Assembly (NCBI GenBank): GCA_002221725.1
Contig: NJFT01000085.1
Span: forward strand, 1-64,000
Reading direction: 5' to 3'
DNA: 64,000 nucleotides
DNA from: Scedosporium boydii
Lineage: Eukaryota; Ascomycota; Sordariomycetes; Microascales; Microascaceae
The position numbers and the translations under genes are program-made. Below the pieces are notes generated by a model. That model was not told the DNA's origin. It did no database searches and saw nothing but the letters and a program-made list of their open reading frames with translations. This document shows positions 10,077 through 24,400 of this stretch, piece by piece (positions within the stretch are counted from its first letter, which is position 1; each line of letters begins with the position of its first letter).

Positions 10077-13000
10077 TCGAACGGCATCTCCTAACAACCT
10101 TGAAATATTGTTGATGACTTTGAGATCTTAACGAATATTCGCCAACCCTGGAGTACATACCTAACGACACCGTCGAGGACTATTCTAAGTCTTATAAAGA
10201 GACATCGTAGGGTCATATACTGCGATGGATCCCCGAAGCCATGGAGGCGGTTTGCCTTCTCTGTGGCGCCGGCGTGGTCCACTGAGATATCAGTTCTCAC
10301 AACGTCCTACTCAATGTTGACCAAGTTTGAAGAGAGGCAGAGACGAGGGACAAGAGAGAGAAGGGAGTCAAGGGGTTCTGGACGCGCCCTTTGGCTAGGA
10401 CTTAGGGAAGAGGGATGGAGAGTGAGGCTCCGTTGCACCCTAATCCGATGACAAGAGGCATCATAGCGAAGAGAGAAGAAACTCGAGCTGGGAAGCAAGA
10501 AACACGGTTAATCCTGTAACCCGGCCGGCCTCCTTACAAGCTATACAACTATCTACTCCGAACATCAAGCTGACTTTTTCCAGAAGAGTGGATGTTTTTC
10601 TTTTCTTGGGGTCGAAACGAAGTTCCGGCCCCAAGTTTTCACACGCCCCTCCCTTCTTTTTGAATATTTGGGCTGACGTGACAATGTTATAAGCTTTCTC
10701 CAGGATGCAAGTTCTGCAGGCGTCCGTTTATCATTTCCTCTTGTATGGGGTGCGTGAGATGAAAAAAAGAGGAAGGACTAGAGAATCAAAACCACGTAGT
10801 AGCCTCCCAGTCTCCTCCTTTTCGGGAGGGGTTTCCGTGAAGTACTACTCCACATGGAACCATGGATTGTCCTAGTTTCTGGGAATGACGGGAACGAGAG
10901 GGAAATTTGACGGGGGACGTACTTCTCCGTGTGAAGACGTGGAGGAGGTGGGCCGCCACCGTGAGTGGTTAATGGACGGAGGCGGGGTGACGGGTGTGTG
11001 CATTCATCTTTCTGCCGACCTTTTTCGTGTGTCCTATTCTTGTTGTTTCTCTCCGTATGAGAGAGTAGAGGAACGTTCAATGGTCTGATTCAGATCTGCA
11101 AGGACCAAGGAAGGCCCAGGATTAGATCGAGGGTTGCAAAGCAAAGACTCAAGATGTCGGTGTAAGCTGCTATTCAGGGCCGTAAGGAAGAGGAGGTGAG
11201 TTGAATCTGATAAGTGCTAAGAATAGTATCTCGTGGGTTTTGAGAGAGCGCGGCTGATGAGCGCCCAGGGGTGGTGTGGAGGGATGGAGCTGAACGAGGA
11301 GGATAGAGTACTCGTCTCCGGGAGGCAACAGGATTTTCTAGGAGGGCTTTTGACTCCTCTGTATCTGGGGAACACTTCACGACAGGTTCCTTGTCACTTT
11401 ATTCTTCTCTGCAGAATGCATTTCGTTCCAACCAAGGCTGGTGGTTTCCTTGTGGAGTATTTGTGAGAACTCACACTGCACTTACAGGGGAAATGCGGAG
11501 GAGGTGAGTTTGCTTCGAAGTTGTGTGGAGGGATAGCTTTTGGGGAGAACCGGGGACTTCAGTTTGTGGCTCCATCATCTCCACACGAAGGCGCACATGG
11601 TTTCGGGATTGAAAAGAAGGCCTCTCCGCCTGTCGGGTGCTGTTCAGGTACAAGTAAGTTCCTAGATGCCATCATGAACGGCTGAGAGAGAATTGAAAGC
11701 TTCCGGAGGGTGGCGAGCGTTCCCGTGAGGTTGCAGGAAGCCGAGGAATGGAACTAAGACGGTTTTGTACCTTGACGTCCTCATCACCTGCATGACCCGA
11801 TGGCTCTTCTCTTCCCTGCATGGCCAGCGCAGCGGCTAAGATCGAGGAACTATGCGGGGAGTCGGATGAGGCCTGTCTAACTGGTAGGCCGGCTTCTCCG
11901 TACTGCTCGTTAGGTAGCCGTACAGCGTGGCAATGACCACGGCCATGAGCTTGTTTTCTCAGGAGTCGACTTTCGGAGATTTGATCCCTCCGAGGTGGTA
12001 TTCTCGGCATCGTGAGAAAAGCAGAGAGATAGAGAGAGCCGCCACCATCATGCCAGGGGAGTTTCCAGCGTAACATCATGCTGGCGAAACATGTTCACCA
12101 CAATCATACGGCAAGGTGCAGAGGAAATAAACAAGCCCCTCACGTCAAGTTGACTGGCAGAAACCCAGATAAAGGTAATAAAATTTAAGTAGCGAGACAA
12201 GCATCTAGAGAACATCATTCCTCCATGCGGGTACCCAAACGAGCTTGCTGGCGTAGTAACTGTGGCGGTCTCGCAATCCGTGGCAGGTTTTCAAGATTAG
12301 GGCTGATCCAAGAATAGAGAACCCAAGCCTGTGCTCACAGACAACTCACTTGGAAATAAGGGGCAGGTCGAGGAAGGAACATAACCAATCTGATCTGCGT
12401 TGTCCCGGGACTGATAGCCGCAGGTGCCGGCGTGTCGTTGACGGGGAGACGAACACGCGTCATCGGGCCGGTACATTCTCGCTGGGGGGGCTGGTTTCTG
12501 CCGGCGCTGTCTGCCGGCGGATGCAACTGTATTTCCTGCTTTCTGTTTCCTCTTGAAGATTTGGAAGACGGGGTTGAGAGAGTTGCATCGCTAAAATTGG
12601 TTGTTCAGGGTGATGTTTATGAGTATCATTGGGCCAAGAAGAGCGGGAGGACCACGCCACGCTGGTTGAGGTCCCATTCATCATGTGGGGAAGAGGAGTG
12701 AGGCTCAGGAGAGGTGAATGGTTGATCGATTGCCTGTTTCGGCGTGGGTTGAAGGTGTTGTTGCATGGCATGAGGAGGGAGGAGAAGGAATTCGGTTGGA
12801 TAATGAAGAAAACGGGTGACCCACGTGTAGTAAAGGAGGACGAGGTGGCAGCAGTCGAAGATACGATGAGATATCCCCCCAGACCAGCGAGTGGATCGAC
12901 CTATCGAAGAACAAGATGTGCAGTAGTGCATCGTAGGCTATATGAAGAATGCAACATGAGCACCCACAGCCCCCGCATACAGTAGCAAGACAATTTCGTA

Positions 13001-13851
13001 CAAAAAAAGGCGTGTGTTGGGAGTGGGTTACAGAGAGATCTGATGGTTTGATCATATCAGTTGCTCGCACGCGTGCGGCCAAGCAACTGTAAGAGGAGCA
13101 GGTGTGAGAGGGATATACACCCGTGTGTCCTTCGGGCCTCCATGCTTGTCCTCACCAAGCGGTGATGAAGGCAAAATGTTTGATTGGGGCGACTTCCCCC
13201 AAGAATTGCAATGAGGCCGCGGAAATAATTGTTGACTCTGTGCTTCTCACCAAAGACAAGTCGATGGATGATAAGACAAGAAAATTCAGTCCACAGATTG
13301 AGCCTGTGAGGAGACCAATGAAGATACCCAAGCTCGTACGTGCTCCTCATCACTGATGGTGACCTCGATATCTTCCTAGATGTGATAATGAGGCTCACCG
13401 GTTTCTAAATTAAAATCTCGGAACATGCTGCGATGATACTCGCTTAAGCGTCCTACCCTTGGGGGCAATTTACATTTCCACGACCATAAATAGATCGAGG
13501 CAGTCCGCGTGGAGACTGGGAATTTGTTGCTAACCGCTCCGGTGGATAGTTTTTAGAGTAGTGATATGAGCAGGGCTCCAAGGTGACACCTACTGTGAGC
13601 GGGAGGTAAATTGCAAATTACACTGAACTCATCTTACCACCCGCAAATGCCGTCTCGGGAAAACTGGTGCTATTAATAGCGGTCGGTGGCGTCGGTGAAG
13701 GCTGAGAAAAAGAGATTGTATAAGCAGCTTCCCGGAGCACAAGCCGGGATCGCGTTGTCGACCGGTCCATGTAGCGCTCCGCTCCTGTCAATTTCTTTGC
13801 CCGTCCACCCCGAGTTGAGGTTGCATTTGCATCGAGGCACGGGCCAGGAAA
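10077..13851. other. Intergenic region, no gene recognised
   Basis: Normal base composition with only short overlapping frames on both strands. None shows a domain, a conserved motif or convincing splice sites. It ends at the left target-site duplication of the transposon block. Confidence 0.55.
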
Positions 13852-13857
13852 GGTGGA

Positions 13858-13912
13858 TACGGAAGCCTGTAGCGATTTTGTAACTTTTGAAATTTTTCGA
13901 CCTTGACCCCTC
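13858..13912 (+). repeat. Left terminal inverted repeat of the outer DNA element
   Basis: Matches the reverse complement of 33764-33818 at 54 of 55 positions. It has balanced composition, and the AT-rich block begins directly after it. Confidence 0.9.
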
Positions 13913-16900
13913 TATATACACACACCATCCATACAAATAATTACACTTCTAGTTAAATAAAATTTAGTATTATTCAATATTATAATATCACATAAGCCCT
14001 AATTCTCTTAATATAAAATAATATTTTTTCTTAATAACAAACTTATATAGTTTTGCTTTTATTTACTTAAAGGCTCGCAAACTATAGCACTACTAACACC
14101 AAAGTATTACCAGTCTAGTCAAACTAGTCTTACACATACTAAGATTCGGCGCAAAGCTCTATTATAAGATTTCTACAGCTTCTATAGGAAGTAACTACTA
14201 ACTTTTAAAGAAAGTCTTATAGAGTTAAGCAATCCTATTTTTAATCTTACCTACTTACCTAATATATCACCAATTTACTTAGGAACTACACTATCAACTT
14301 CCTCTATATTATATATCCTATAGTAAAGATAGCTAGATATTATCAACTTCTCCTAGGCTTTAGAAATTACTATATAAACTCGAATAGTTAGTACTACTTA
14401 GAACTAAGAATAGAAAAGAGAGCTGTTGTAAATTTTCTTATTTCTTTAGTTTTATATATTAGAATATATTTCTAAAGGAATTACTTAACTTATTTTAAAG
14501 TAGTATTTAAAGGTACTAGCTTTATATAAAGGCTTCCTAATCCTAAAAGCTTTTAATTAATTTTAATAATATCTAAGCTATACTAAAATACTTAAGTTAA
14601 TTATTTATAAGTTTAATTTAGAAATCAATTTTTAAGATCTCTTATAGGAAACTTACTTAATTCCCTAGTATAATACTTCTTCTTAGATTAGATTATATAT
14701 ATTAATAGTTACTTAAACTCGAACTATTTACAAACTTATTACTATAACCTAAACTAAGGATAAAGTTAAGTTAGGTATATATTACATCTTACTACTTTTC
14801 TCTATAGAAATTATATAGGATAGACTAGCTCTAGGTAAAGCTATATAAGGCTAGTAAATATTAAAAAAGAAGGAGAGTAACTTAGAGAAATCTATTTAAA
14901 ATCTTAGTAAATATAATTTTTTTTTCCTTCTTTTTTTTTTCTTTTAGAAAATCTATACTAATTATTATCATTTTCTCAGAGTTATAGAAGCCCTTAAAAC
15001 ATCCCTCTTCTAGAAATATCTTAACTAAAATAGAACTAAAGTAAAAGAAGCTAACCTAAGTTAAAGAGGAGGAAGCTAAACTTAAACATCAAGGTCCTAA
15101 CTTAAATATTACTAATTAAATCAAGCATAAACCTATACTAATTATAATAGATTTATATATATCTACTTAAGTATAACTAGCTTAAGGTTATAGCTTAAAT
15201 AGTATAATAACTTAAAAGTATATATAGAAAGAGGATTAAGCTAGTTTTAAAGTATTACTTCTAAGTTATTTAAACTTAAAATATCTTAATCTAAATAATT
15301 AATATTAAGCCCTTTTTTCTCTAATACTTATTTAATTTAAGTAATCCTATTAACTAGATTTTCTAACTCTTCTAAGACTATAATATTTAGATCTATTTTA
15401 TACTAATATAGCCTATTTCGTAAGAATTTATATATAGTAAAGAAGAAATAATCTTCTTTATAAATAAGAAGCTTTACTTTTCTAAAACTTTTTAATACTA
15501 GTTTATAAACTTCTAGTATTAGCTTAGGTAAATATATATTAAGATTATATAGATCTAACTTTACTATCTCTTATAAAGTATAAAGCTAACTAGTATTTAA
15601 TATAATACTATAATTAGATATATAAAACTAATTAAAAGAATAATAGAGTATCTATAGCTACCCTAGAATAATATGTGGCCGGTTTTTCTATACTTGGATG
15701 TGGTAATAGTTCTAGACTTAAATAAATCTAGTAAACTTCTTTTAAATAATAGGAATATAGAGGTAATATAAAGTAATTCGGTTGATCTCGCTTAATAGGT
15801 TAAAGAGGTTTTCCAATATTAGCTATATAAAATATTTCTATCTTATAAGTATTTAAATAATATCTTATAAAGAAGTTTACTTACTTACTAGAAATAAGAT
15901 TGAGCTTGAAAAAACTAGTTCTACTAGCTTTCAATCTTAATATTATAAATACTTTTACTCTAAAGCTAGCAATCTCGAAACTTAATTAGAATAGAATTAT
16001 TTATTTCTAGATCTAGTTTTATTCAGTCTTAGGATAAAAAGAAATAAATAGTAGTAATAAGATTTAGCTTAATACTATAATCTAAATAGATTAGTATAGG
16101 AATAATCTAGTATTATATAATTATTTTAATATATTACCTAAATATACTCTATTATATATAAGCTAAGATCCTAATATAAAATTAAGTAATATATTAAGAA
16201 TAAGTATTAATATAGGTATAGATTTTTATCTTATATAATATCAGTTTATCATATATATTAAGAGACTAAATAAAATTTAGTCTAGTATAAGTATAACCTG
16301 ATTGTTTATAGTATAATTTATTTAGTCTTACTTAGATTATTTTAGGATAGATATTATAGTAGATAGAATAAAGTAAGTCTTAACTAATAATATATTACTC
16401 TTACTAAAACTATATATAAAGATAGTTCCTCTTAAAACCTTTAATTAGATTACTCTTTTCTACTTAATTAGAAAATACTAATCTTATATATTCTTAAGTA
16501 ATCTTGTCTTATTCTAATATAAGCTAGTAGTAAAGGCCTATCTCCTTATAAATACTAGTAAACTATAATTTTAAGATTATATATCCTTTATATAGAAGTA
16601 TTTAAAATAATACTAATTCTTATAGTCCTTAATAAAATAATTCTTAGATAAGTAGATAGAGAGAGTCTAGGATCTCTATAAGATTATACTTTTATATTAG
16701 ATTCTATAATTATAATTGCTAGTATAAAGTTATTCTTATATAAAAGATACTATATTTAGCTAAAAGTTATTAAAGTATTTCTTTTTAGGATTTTTTTTTA
16801 AAGACCTATTCTTTAATATTTAGGTATAAGTATTTAAGATTAATTATTAAGTAAACTATATTAGCTAAAGTTACTTAAGACTAAGAAGTTAAAGAAGAAG

Positions 16901-18307
16901 AAAAATTAAAGGTAAATAGATTTATTAAGCCCTAATATTTAAAATACTAAAGCAAATTCTAATTCCCTTTATATAAATTAATATATTTCTACTTATATTT
17001 TCTTAATATAGATTCCTTTTATATAAACTAGTATATTTTTCCTTAATATAATCTTCTAACTAACTAACTTTCTAACTCTATAAAAATAGAAAGAAAAAAA
17101 AATATCTCCTATATTAAAGTAAGTTTAACTAAACTTACTTTATACTAGTTAAATTAATACTAATATTATTATCTCTATCTTCATCCTAAGCTCTAATAAA
17201 GCTAATTAGAGTAGACTTAGCTATCTCTATCTAAGAGTTAATCTTATTAGTAACCTATATAAAAATAGTTACTAGAGCTTATAATTAAATAACTAAGAGT
17301 ATTAAACTTAAGTTAATAAAAGCACTTTTAATTAAAGCTAGGATCATTTAGCTAGTTTTAATAGGTATCTTTAGTAGCTTCTTTAGGTATTTACTTAGAG
17401 TTAAATTAATAGTACTTAATTTATTAAAGTCTAATATATATAGTAATAGAAGGAATTAAATATACTACCTTACCTATATCTCTACTTAAGTTTAAATAAG
17501 TAGCTAGCTATCTAGTAGATATAGTATATATAGGCCTAACTAAATTTAGCTTAAACTATATAATATAAGAACTTTCCTTAGGCCTTTAAGTACTTATTAT
17601 AAAGCTCTAGTATAACTTAGCTAAATATATAGATAGCTACTATATCTATATATAATAGTCGACTATAGCTACTACGGCTAATAAGTAATTTTATATAGGT
17701 TTAAATATTATTACTAGAATAATTAAGCTTCTCCTATATAATAAGAAGTCTTTTAAGCTCCTAAATAGATTTAATTAGTAATAGTCTATCTTACCTAAAG
17801 TTAAGTAAAAGTATATAGACCTTCTTCTAAAAAGTAAAAGTTAGAGTAACTCTATTCTAAGTTGATTTTATTTAGGCTAAAGCCTAGGTAGTATACTCTA
17901 GGGTATTATTATTAGGCTCTTTAGAGCTCTTTTAAATAAATAGGAGCAGGTCTCCATTAAAGGTAAAAGGAGTAACTAAGTCTTTAGCTAGTTTGCAAGC
18001 TTTAGAGTAAGAGGGCGCTATTATACTTAAAGCTAAGTAGAATTGTTTAAAACTATTAAATAATATTAGAAACTATTATTAAAGTCTAGGAGGATTTAGC
18101 TAAGATAAAGTAATAGAGGTAACCTATAAGGAAGATAAGGGATGATAAAGGAGGGAAAAAAAAAAGAGGAAAAAGAAGAAGAAGAAGAAGAAGAAGATTT
18201 TTAAGATATAAGAATAAAAAGGTACCTATTTGTAAATAGTTCTTTCTATAACTGTTTTCTTCTATTATTATTTTACTCATAGTGCCTGCCCATTATAATT
18301 CTTAAAA
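13913..18307. mobile_element. Inner left part of the outer DNA element, heavily RIP-mutated
   Basis: About 4.4 kb of very AT-rich sequence full of TA, TAA and TAG, with no open frame above 64 codons. A purine-rich (GAA)n microsatellite lies near 18174-18196. A transposase gene is expected here but cannot be read. A less mutated patch at about 15660-15830 may keep some of its coding sequence. Confidence 0.6.
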
Positions 18308-18665
18308 TGTTACGACCAGGCCGCGACATAGGCCGCAGGAAAGGCGGTGAGGAACGGTAGTAATAATAAAGGTATATAACTACGGAAAGAATAATTAGTC
18401 GATCGAGGATTGACTAACCGATAATTGATTAGAAGGAGTCTAACTGACCAGTCAGTCGGGGACTAGCCAACTAATCAGTCTACTAAAACTAAAGACAGAT
18501 AGAAGAAGTATCTATATAAAGCTATAATATCTCCTACTAGTCTAGTTATCTTCTAGACTCTTTAGTAGTTAATATAAGTAATATCTATACTCTATACTTA
18601 TATATATACTCTTAGTACTTATTATTATAAATACTACTTAATTGCCTTACTTATCTCTAAATAGG
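18308..18665 (+). repeat. 5' LTR of element B, left piece
   Basis: Starts TGTTACGACCAGGCCGCGAC. It breaks at ATAGG (18661-18665), the 5-bp site duplicated by insertion of element A and seen again at 26135-26139. It contains a TATATAAAGC-like stretch near 18510 that may be the LTR promoter. Confidence 0.9.
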
Positions 18666-19100
18666 TGTTACGACCTGGCCGTGATTTGGGCTACCCAGGG
18701 CGGTGAGGAACGGTAGGATTAGAACAAGGTTACGTGGTCGCTCTTTGGGAAAGCGACTGGGCGGACGCACTTAAAGCGACCGACCGCACGAAGGAAATGC
18801 AACCAGGCGATCGTTGGAAGAATGATCGGGCGAATGCCTAGGAGGCGATCGTATACTGAAGATGGATGGGAGAGATGTCTATATAAAGCTACAATATTTC
18901 CCACTAGTCTAGTTATCTTCCAGACTCTTTAGTAGTCAATATAAGTAACAACTATACCCTATACTTATATATATACTCTTAGCATCTATTATTATAAATA
19001 CTACTTAACTACCTTACTTATCTTTAAATAGGTACCTACTACCTTAGCACCTTCCTATTCTATTAATTAGCTGAAACCCTAAAGTATTAGGATTGTAATA
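18666..19100 (+). repeat. 5' LTR of element A
   Basis: Starts TGTTACGACCTGGCCGTGAT and ends GGATTGTAATA (TG...CA with CA changed to TA). Its 3' half, with the shared TATATAAAGC region and ending, is close to the LTR of B, while the 5' half differs. Confidence 0.9.
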
Positions 19101-19169
19101 TGTTAACTACTCCTATTTAGTAAGTAACCCTATCTAGTAGTATACTAATAAACAACATATCAACTACTA

Positions 19170-20160
19170 AGGGAAGTATTACCTCTATAGAAGATATAAA
19201 GAAGGCCTATATAGCTCTTATTAAAGAAAAAGAACAGCTTAAGGCCGAGAAGTAGTAACTTAAGGATAAGCTATCTACTAGTAACAACTGCATCAAGCAG
19301 CTAGAGGATTAAGTTACTTATCCCTAATATAAGATCCTGCCCCCTGAGCCCTATAATAGGAAGAAGGGAATGCTTTAAGGATTCCTAATATAGGCCTAAG
19401 CCTATCTCTTATACTACTATCTTAACCTTAACTAGGAGGAAGACCAGGTACTTACTATCACTACATTCCTTACTAGGGATGCCCTAGCCTAGTTTAAACC
19501 TCGAATAAGGGACTTCTTAGAAAACCCATTAAGCAGAAACTAAGATGAAGAAACCCAAAAGCTCTTCGGAAAATACAAGGACTTTAAACAAGCCTTAAAG
19601 GGCACCTTTAGCAACCTAGATAAAGAACAAGCTAATAAATAGTAACTTAAAAACCTACATTAGAAAGGAGCCACCTCCTAGTATACTACCAAGTTCTAAT
19701 AGGTAGTATCTTATCTCAACTAGGATGACAAGCCCCTAATGGCCTAATTCTATACTAGACTTAAGGATGAAGTTAAAGATAAGCTATATAAAATAGATCA
19801 ACTAGGAGACTTATTAAAATACATCACTATAACAGTATACATTGACGACCGACAATATAAATAACATATAGAAAAATGAAGACAAGGGTGATCTTATATC
19901 AAGAAAAAGATCGCTTATAAGACTACTATATAGGGAACCTATATAGGACCTATAGAGCTTGGCGCTAGCACTACAAAATAAGCCCTCCTTAAGAGACTTA
20001 AAGAGAAGGTAGGTAAATACTATAAATGTAGACGTTACAGCTACTATACAAGAGAATGCCAAATAAGGTACAAGCCCAAGCTAGGATATAAACAGCTAGA
20101 TAAGAAGAAATCTAAATTCAAGCCTATACTAGAAGGAAAAACTTAATAGCTAGAAGCTAG
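19170..20160 (+). pseudogene. Gag of element A, RIP-disrupted
   Basis: A plus-strand frame interrupted by TAA/TAG at former Gln codons. Readable parts include an acidic-basic coiled-coil start, a capsid-like stretch (FLTRDALAQFKPRIRDFL-type region near 19470) and a zinc knuckle near 20015-20065. In the knuckle the first Cys and the His are replaced by Tyr (TGC to TAC, CAC to TAC), both RIP-type changes. The limits are approximate. Confidence 0.7.
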
Positions 20161-21480
20161 CACTATTAACTACAAATCCTTATTATAGACTATATACTAC
20201 AATAATAACTATGCTACCTACTAAAGCAACAAGGATAGGGCTGGCTACTACCTAAAGAAGCTACAAATGTTTAGAATGATAAAATAAGAAGAAGTAGCTA
20301 AGATTCTAGGAATTGTAGAACAAATCTAGGAGACTAAGGAAGAACTCCTAAAGAAGTTTAACACCCTTACTAGTAAGGACCTATCTTATAAAGAATACTA
20401 CGACGAGGCCTATAAATAGTACTACTAGATACCTAGATCGCTACAGTAGTTTATATACTAGTAAAACCTAGAGAAGCAGTACTAGGAACGATAAATAGCC
20501 TAAACTACCTAGGAATAAGAAGAATAGTTTAAGAACCTCCTAATCAGCCACTACACTATACTTAAGGAAGAAGAAGAAAGACAAGTACTTAGGGAGATCA
20601 TTGAAAACCTAGAGGAAGAAGTAATCTAGTAGATCCCTAAGATTATAAAAGAAGACCTTAACTATAAACAACTAAAGTATAAAGCAGCTCAGTACCTTAA
20701 GGATCTATAGAGCTTAACTAAATAATAGGAATACTATATAGAAGCCTTAAGATAGAAAAACTATCTATATCTATTAAATAAAGAAGAATAGAAGGATTAG
20801 GGAGTATATAAAGTATAAAGGAAGACTAAGAAAACTAATACAAGAATAAAAGTAGCAACTAAGGACCTAGACACCCACTTCAGTATATAGGACCTAGATA
20901 ACAAAATATAGGAGTAGTAGAAGTAATCTATAAGAGAATAATAAATAAACTAAAGGGAAGTAGCTAAGGGAGAAGCCCCCTTTACCTAGTATAGAAGTAC
21001 TAGTAGAAGCTAAATACCCTATAAGAGACTTAACTAATATTATAATAGGAAGCTAGATAATATCATATTAGATCTTATTAGCCTTTAAAAACAAATTAAC
21101 AACCTTTACTATACTATCTTTAATGAAGCTAACCTTAATACTAGGATTGATAATATAGAAGAAGAAGGCCTCCAAAATAATAAGAAATGATAGAAGGAAA
21201 TCTAGAAACTTTAGTAATAAGTCTAGGAACTAGAAGAAGAAAAAGAGCTAAGGGAAAAGTTCTTAGAAGAACTAGAAGAGTAAGTATACCTCCTTAAAGG
21301 CTAAATAGACCCTGTAGGACTAGAGAACTTCTATAAAGAACTCTAGGAAGAAATAAATAAGTAACTCGAACTTGCCTAGAACCTAGTTAATTACTTACAA
21401 GAAATACTAGAATTAAATAGACAATAATAAAAACAGTAATAAGAAATTAAGAGGCTCTAATAATAGATGGCTAGCTTATA
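20161..21480 (+). pseudogene. Coiled-coil region between gag and protease of element A, RIP-disrupted
   Basis: The frame is dominated by Glu, Lys and former Gln codons (now TAA/TAG), giving a long predicted coiled coil. This 1.3 kb spacer is also present in element B (27300-28610). It is not a standard part of Ty3/gypsy elements and has no recognisable enzyme motif. Confidence 0.55.
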
Positions 21481-21499
21481 AAGACTACGACATAGGAGT

Positions 21500-24400
21500 T
21501 CAATGTTAGTTATAAAAGAAGTTACAAGAATAATAGGACCTGGACCTAGTTAAGAAATAAGAGAAATAAATATTATAGAAGGATAGTAGATCTACTACCT
21601 AAAGGTGCCCATTACCCTAGCTAGATAAGAGTTCTAGGCTTTAGTAGATAGTAGAATATAAGGGAACTTTATTTCCCTAACTATTATTAACTAATTAGAA
21701 CTACTATAAGTAGAAAAGCACTAGCTATATACTCTAAATATATATAATAGAACGCTAGTAGACTACGAAGGTGGAGTAGTTAATATAGAGACTATATACC
21801 TCTATATCTACATTATAGGAAGAGTTAACTATATTTCTTTTAATATTACTAGAACTATTAGATACCCTATTATACTAGAGATCCTATAGCTACAAACAAG
21901 GAACCTATAGATTAATTAGGTAACTAATTAGCTTACTTAGAATAAGACTAAGCAAGGCCTAGGAAATAACTTAGCTACTAAGTAGTATTAACTAGAAGAG
22001 TTACCTTTAAGTAAGCTAAGAGCCTTTAGAATAATAATTTACTTTAAAGTACTTACTATAAAAGATTTAAATTACCTACTAAAGGGAAGAAAATATAAGT
22101 AAGTATATATAATAAGAGCTATAATGATCTTCGAAGCTATACTACTAGTAGAAAAAACGCTACAGTATATACCTAAGGAATACTAGAAGTATAGTAAAGT
22201 ATTTACTAAAGAACTAGATACTAGACTACTAGAACATAGCTAGTAGGACTATAAAATACTATTAAAAGAAGGTACTTAACCAAAGTTTATACCTATCTAC
22301 AACCTTACTAAAATATAATAGTAAGTATTAAGAGACTATATAGTAAAGATACTAAAGAAGAGATATATTAGACCTTTAATATTGCTAGTAGGATACCTAA
22401 TCCTTTAGGTACTAAAGAAGAATAGTAAACTACAAATATATATAGATTATCAACAACTTAATAAAATCACTATCAAAAACTGATACCTATTACTACTTAT
22501 TTTAGAACTATAGGACATACTCTAAGAAGTATAGTAGTTTACAACTCTAGACTTAAAAGGAGTATATAACTTAATCTATATTAAGGAAGGCAACAAGTAG
22601 AAGACTACCTTCAGGACATGCCTTAGGTACTTTAAGTACTTAGTTATACCTTTTAAGTTAATAAATACCCTTGCAAGTTTCTAGATAATAATCAACTATG
22701 TCCTATAAGAATACTTAGACTACTTTATAGTAATATACCTTAATAATATCCTCATCTTCTTAAAAATACTAGAAGAATATAAGGAATATATATATAAAGT
22801 CCTCTAGAAGCTATAAGATGTAAAACTATTAATAGAACCAGCTAAGTATAAATTCTATAAGTAGTAAGTAGACTTCCTTAGATATATAATCTAACCTAGG
22901 AAGGTCTAAATGTAAGAATTAAAGGTTAAAGCTATCTTAGAATAGCTAGTACTAACTAATATTATAGAAGTAAGAGGATTCCTTAGATTCCTTAACTTCT
23001 ATAGAAAGTTCTTAGGAGGCTATAGTATTTACATACAAGCCCTTATAGAACTTACTAAGAAGGATAGACTATTCTAATAGAGACTAGAGGAATAGAAAGC
23101 GTTCTAAGAAGCTAAGTAGTTAGTATATAAGCGACCTATACTCTATCAAGCAGACCCTACAAAACCCTTTAAGTTGGAAACTGATGTGTTAGACTATAGA
23201 CTGGGCGCGCAATTAAGATAGTAAGACGAGGATGGCAAACTTTACCTAGTAGCGTTTATATTAAAGAAACTTAATAGACCTAAATTATACTATACTATCC
23301 CTAATAAGGAACTAATAGCTATCATCAAAGCATTTAAGGAATAGAGATACTACCTTGCTAGAGCTAAGCATCTAATCATAGTATACTCCGATTATAAGAA
23401 CCTTACAGAGTTTACTACGATAAAGGAACTTAACTAACGACAAACGTAATAGGTAGAAGAACTATCTAAATATAACTTCAGGATCATATATATTAAAGGA
23501 AAGGAAAATAAAAGAGCTAATACCCTTAGCTAGAGACTAGACCACTTTTAGAAAGTACCTAAAGAGATAAGTACCCTCCTTCACTATAATAAAGAAGGAA
23601 ACCTGTAGTAGTTGGCTACAGGATATCAGATATAATAGGTTAACCTAATTATAAAGGAAATTAAGAACTACTATATAGACCTTAGACTATAAGACCAAAT
23701 ACAGACCTAAGAACAAATATAGATAACAGTGCCCCCAAACCTAGTAGAAAGATTTATCTAAGCAATCTACAAAGCACTATATAATAGGCACCTAGGAATT
23801 ACAAAAACTATAGAAAAGGTACTAAAGGAGTACTCTATTCTATACCTTAAGAAGGTAACTACTAAGGTCATAGCCAAATGCCCTCAGTATAGAAAAAATA
23901 AGAATTAGCTATATAAGCCATATAGACAACTGCAACCCATGCTAGTACTAGAGGTACTATAGTAGAAAATCATCATCGACTTTATTATCAAACTACTAAA
24001 GTTAAGAGACCTAGCTACAGGGGTTAGATATAATAGTATTATAGTAGTAATTGATAGGCTAACAAAGTACACTTACTTTATACCCTATAATAAATCTATA
24101 AAAGCACTATAATTTGCAGAACTGTTCCTACAAACTATAGTAGTAAACTATAACCTACTAGAAGAAGTTAACTTAGATAGAGGTAGAGTATTTATCTTTT
24201 ACTTCTAGTAAAGCCTATTAGATAGAATAGGAATTAATTACAAACTGTCTACTACCTATCACTTAGAAATATAAGGGCAGGTAGAATAAACAAACTAAAC
24301 ACTTAAGACATATCTATAGCACTATATTAACTAAGAATAAGACAACTAGGTATTACTACTACCCCTAGTCTAGAAAGCCTATAATACTAATATATTAGAA

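Noticed and set aside
18086..18280. 64-codon minus-strand frame in the AT-rich block
   Set aside because: It is a product of a GAA microsatellite and AT-rich sequence (Leu/Phe runs), not a protein.
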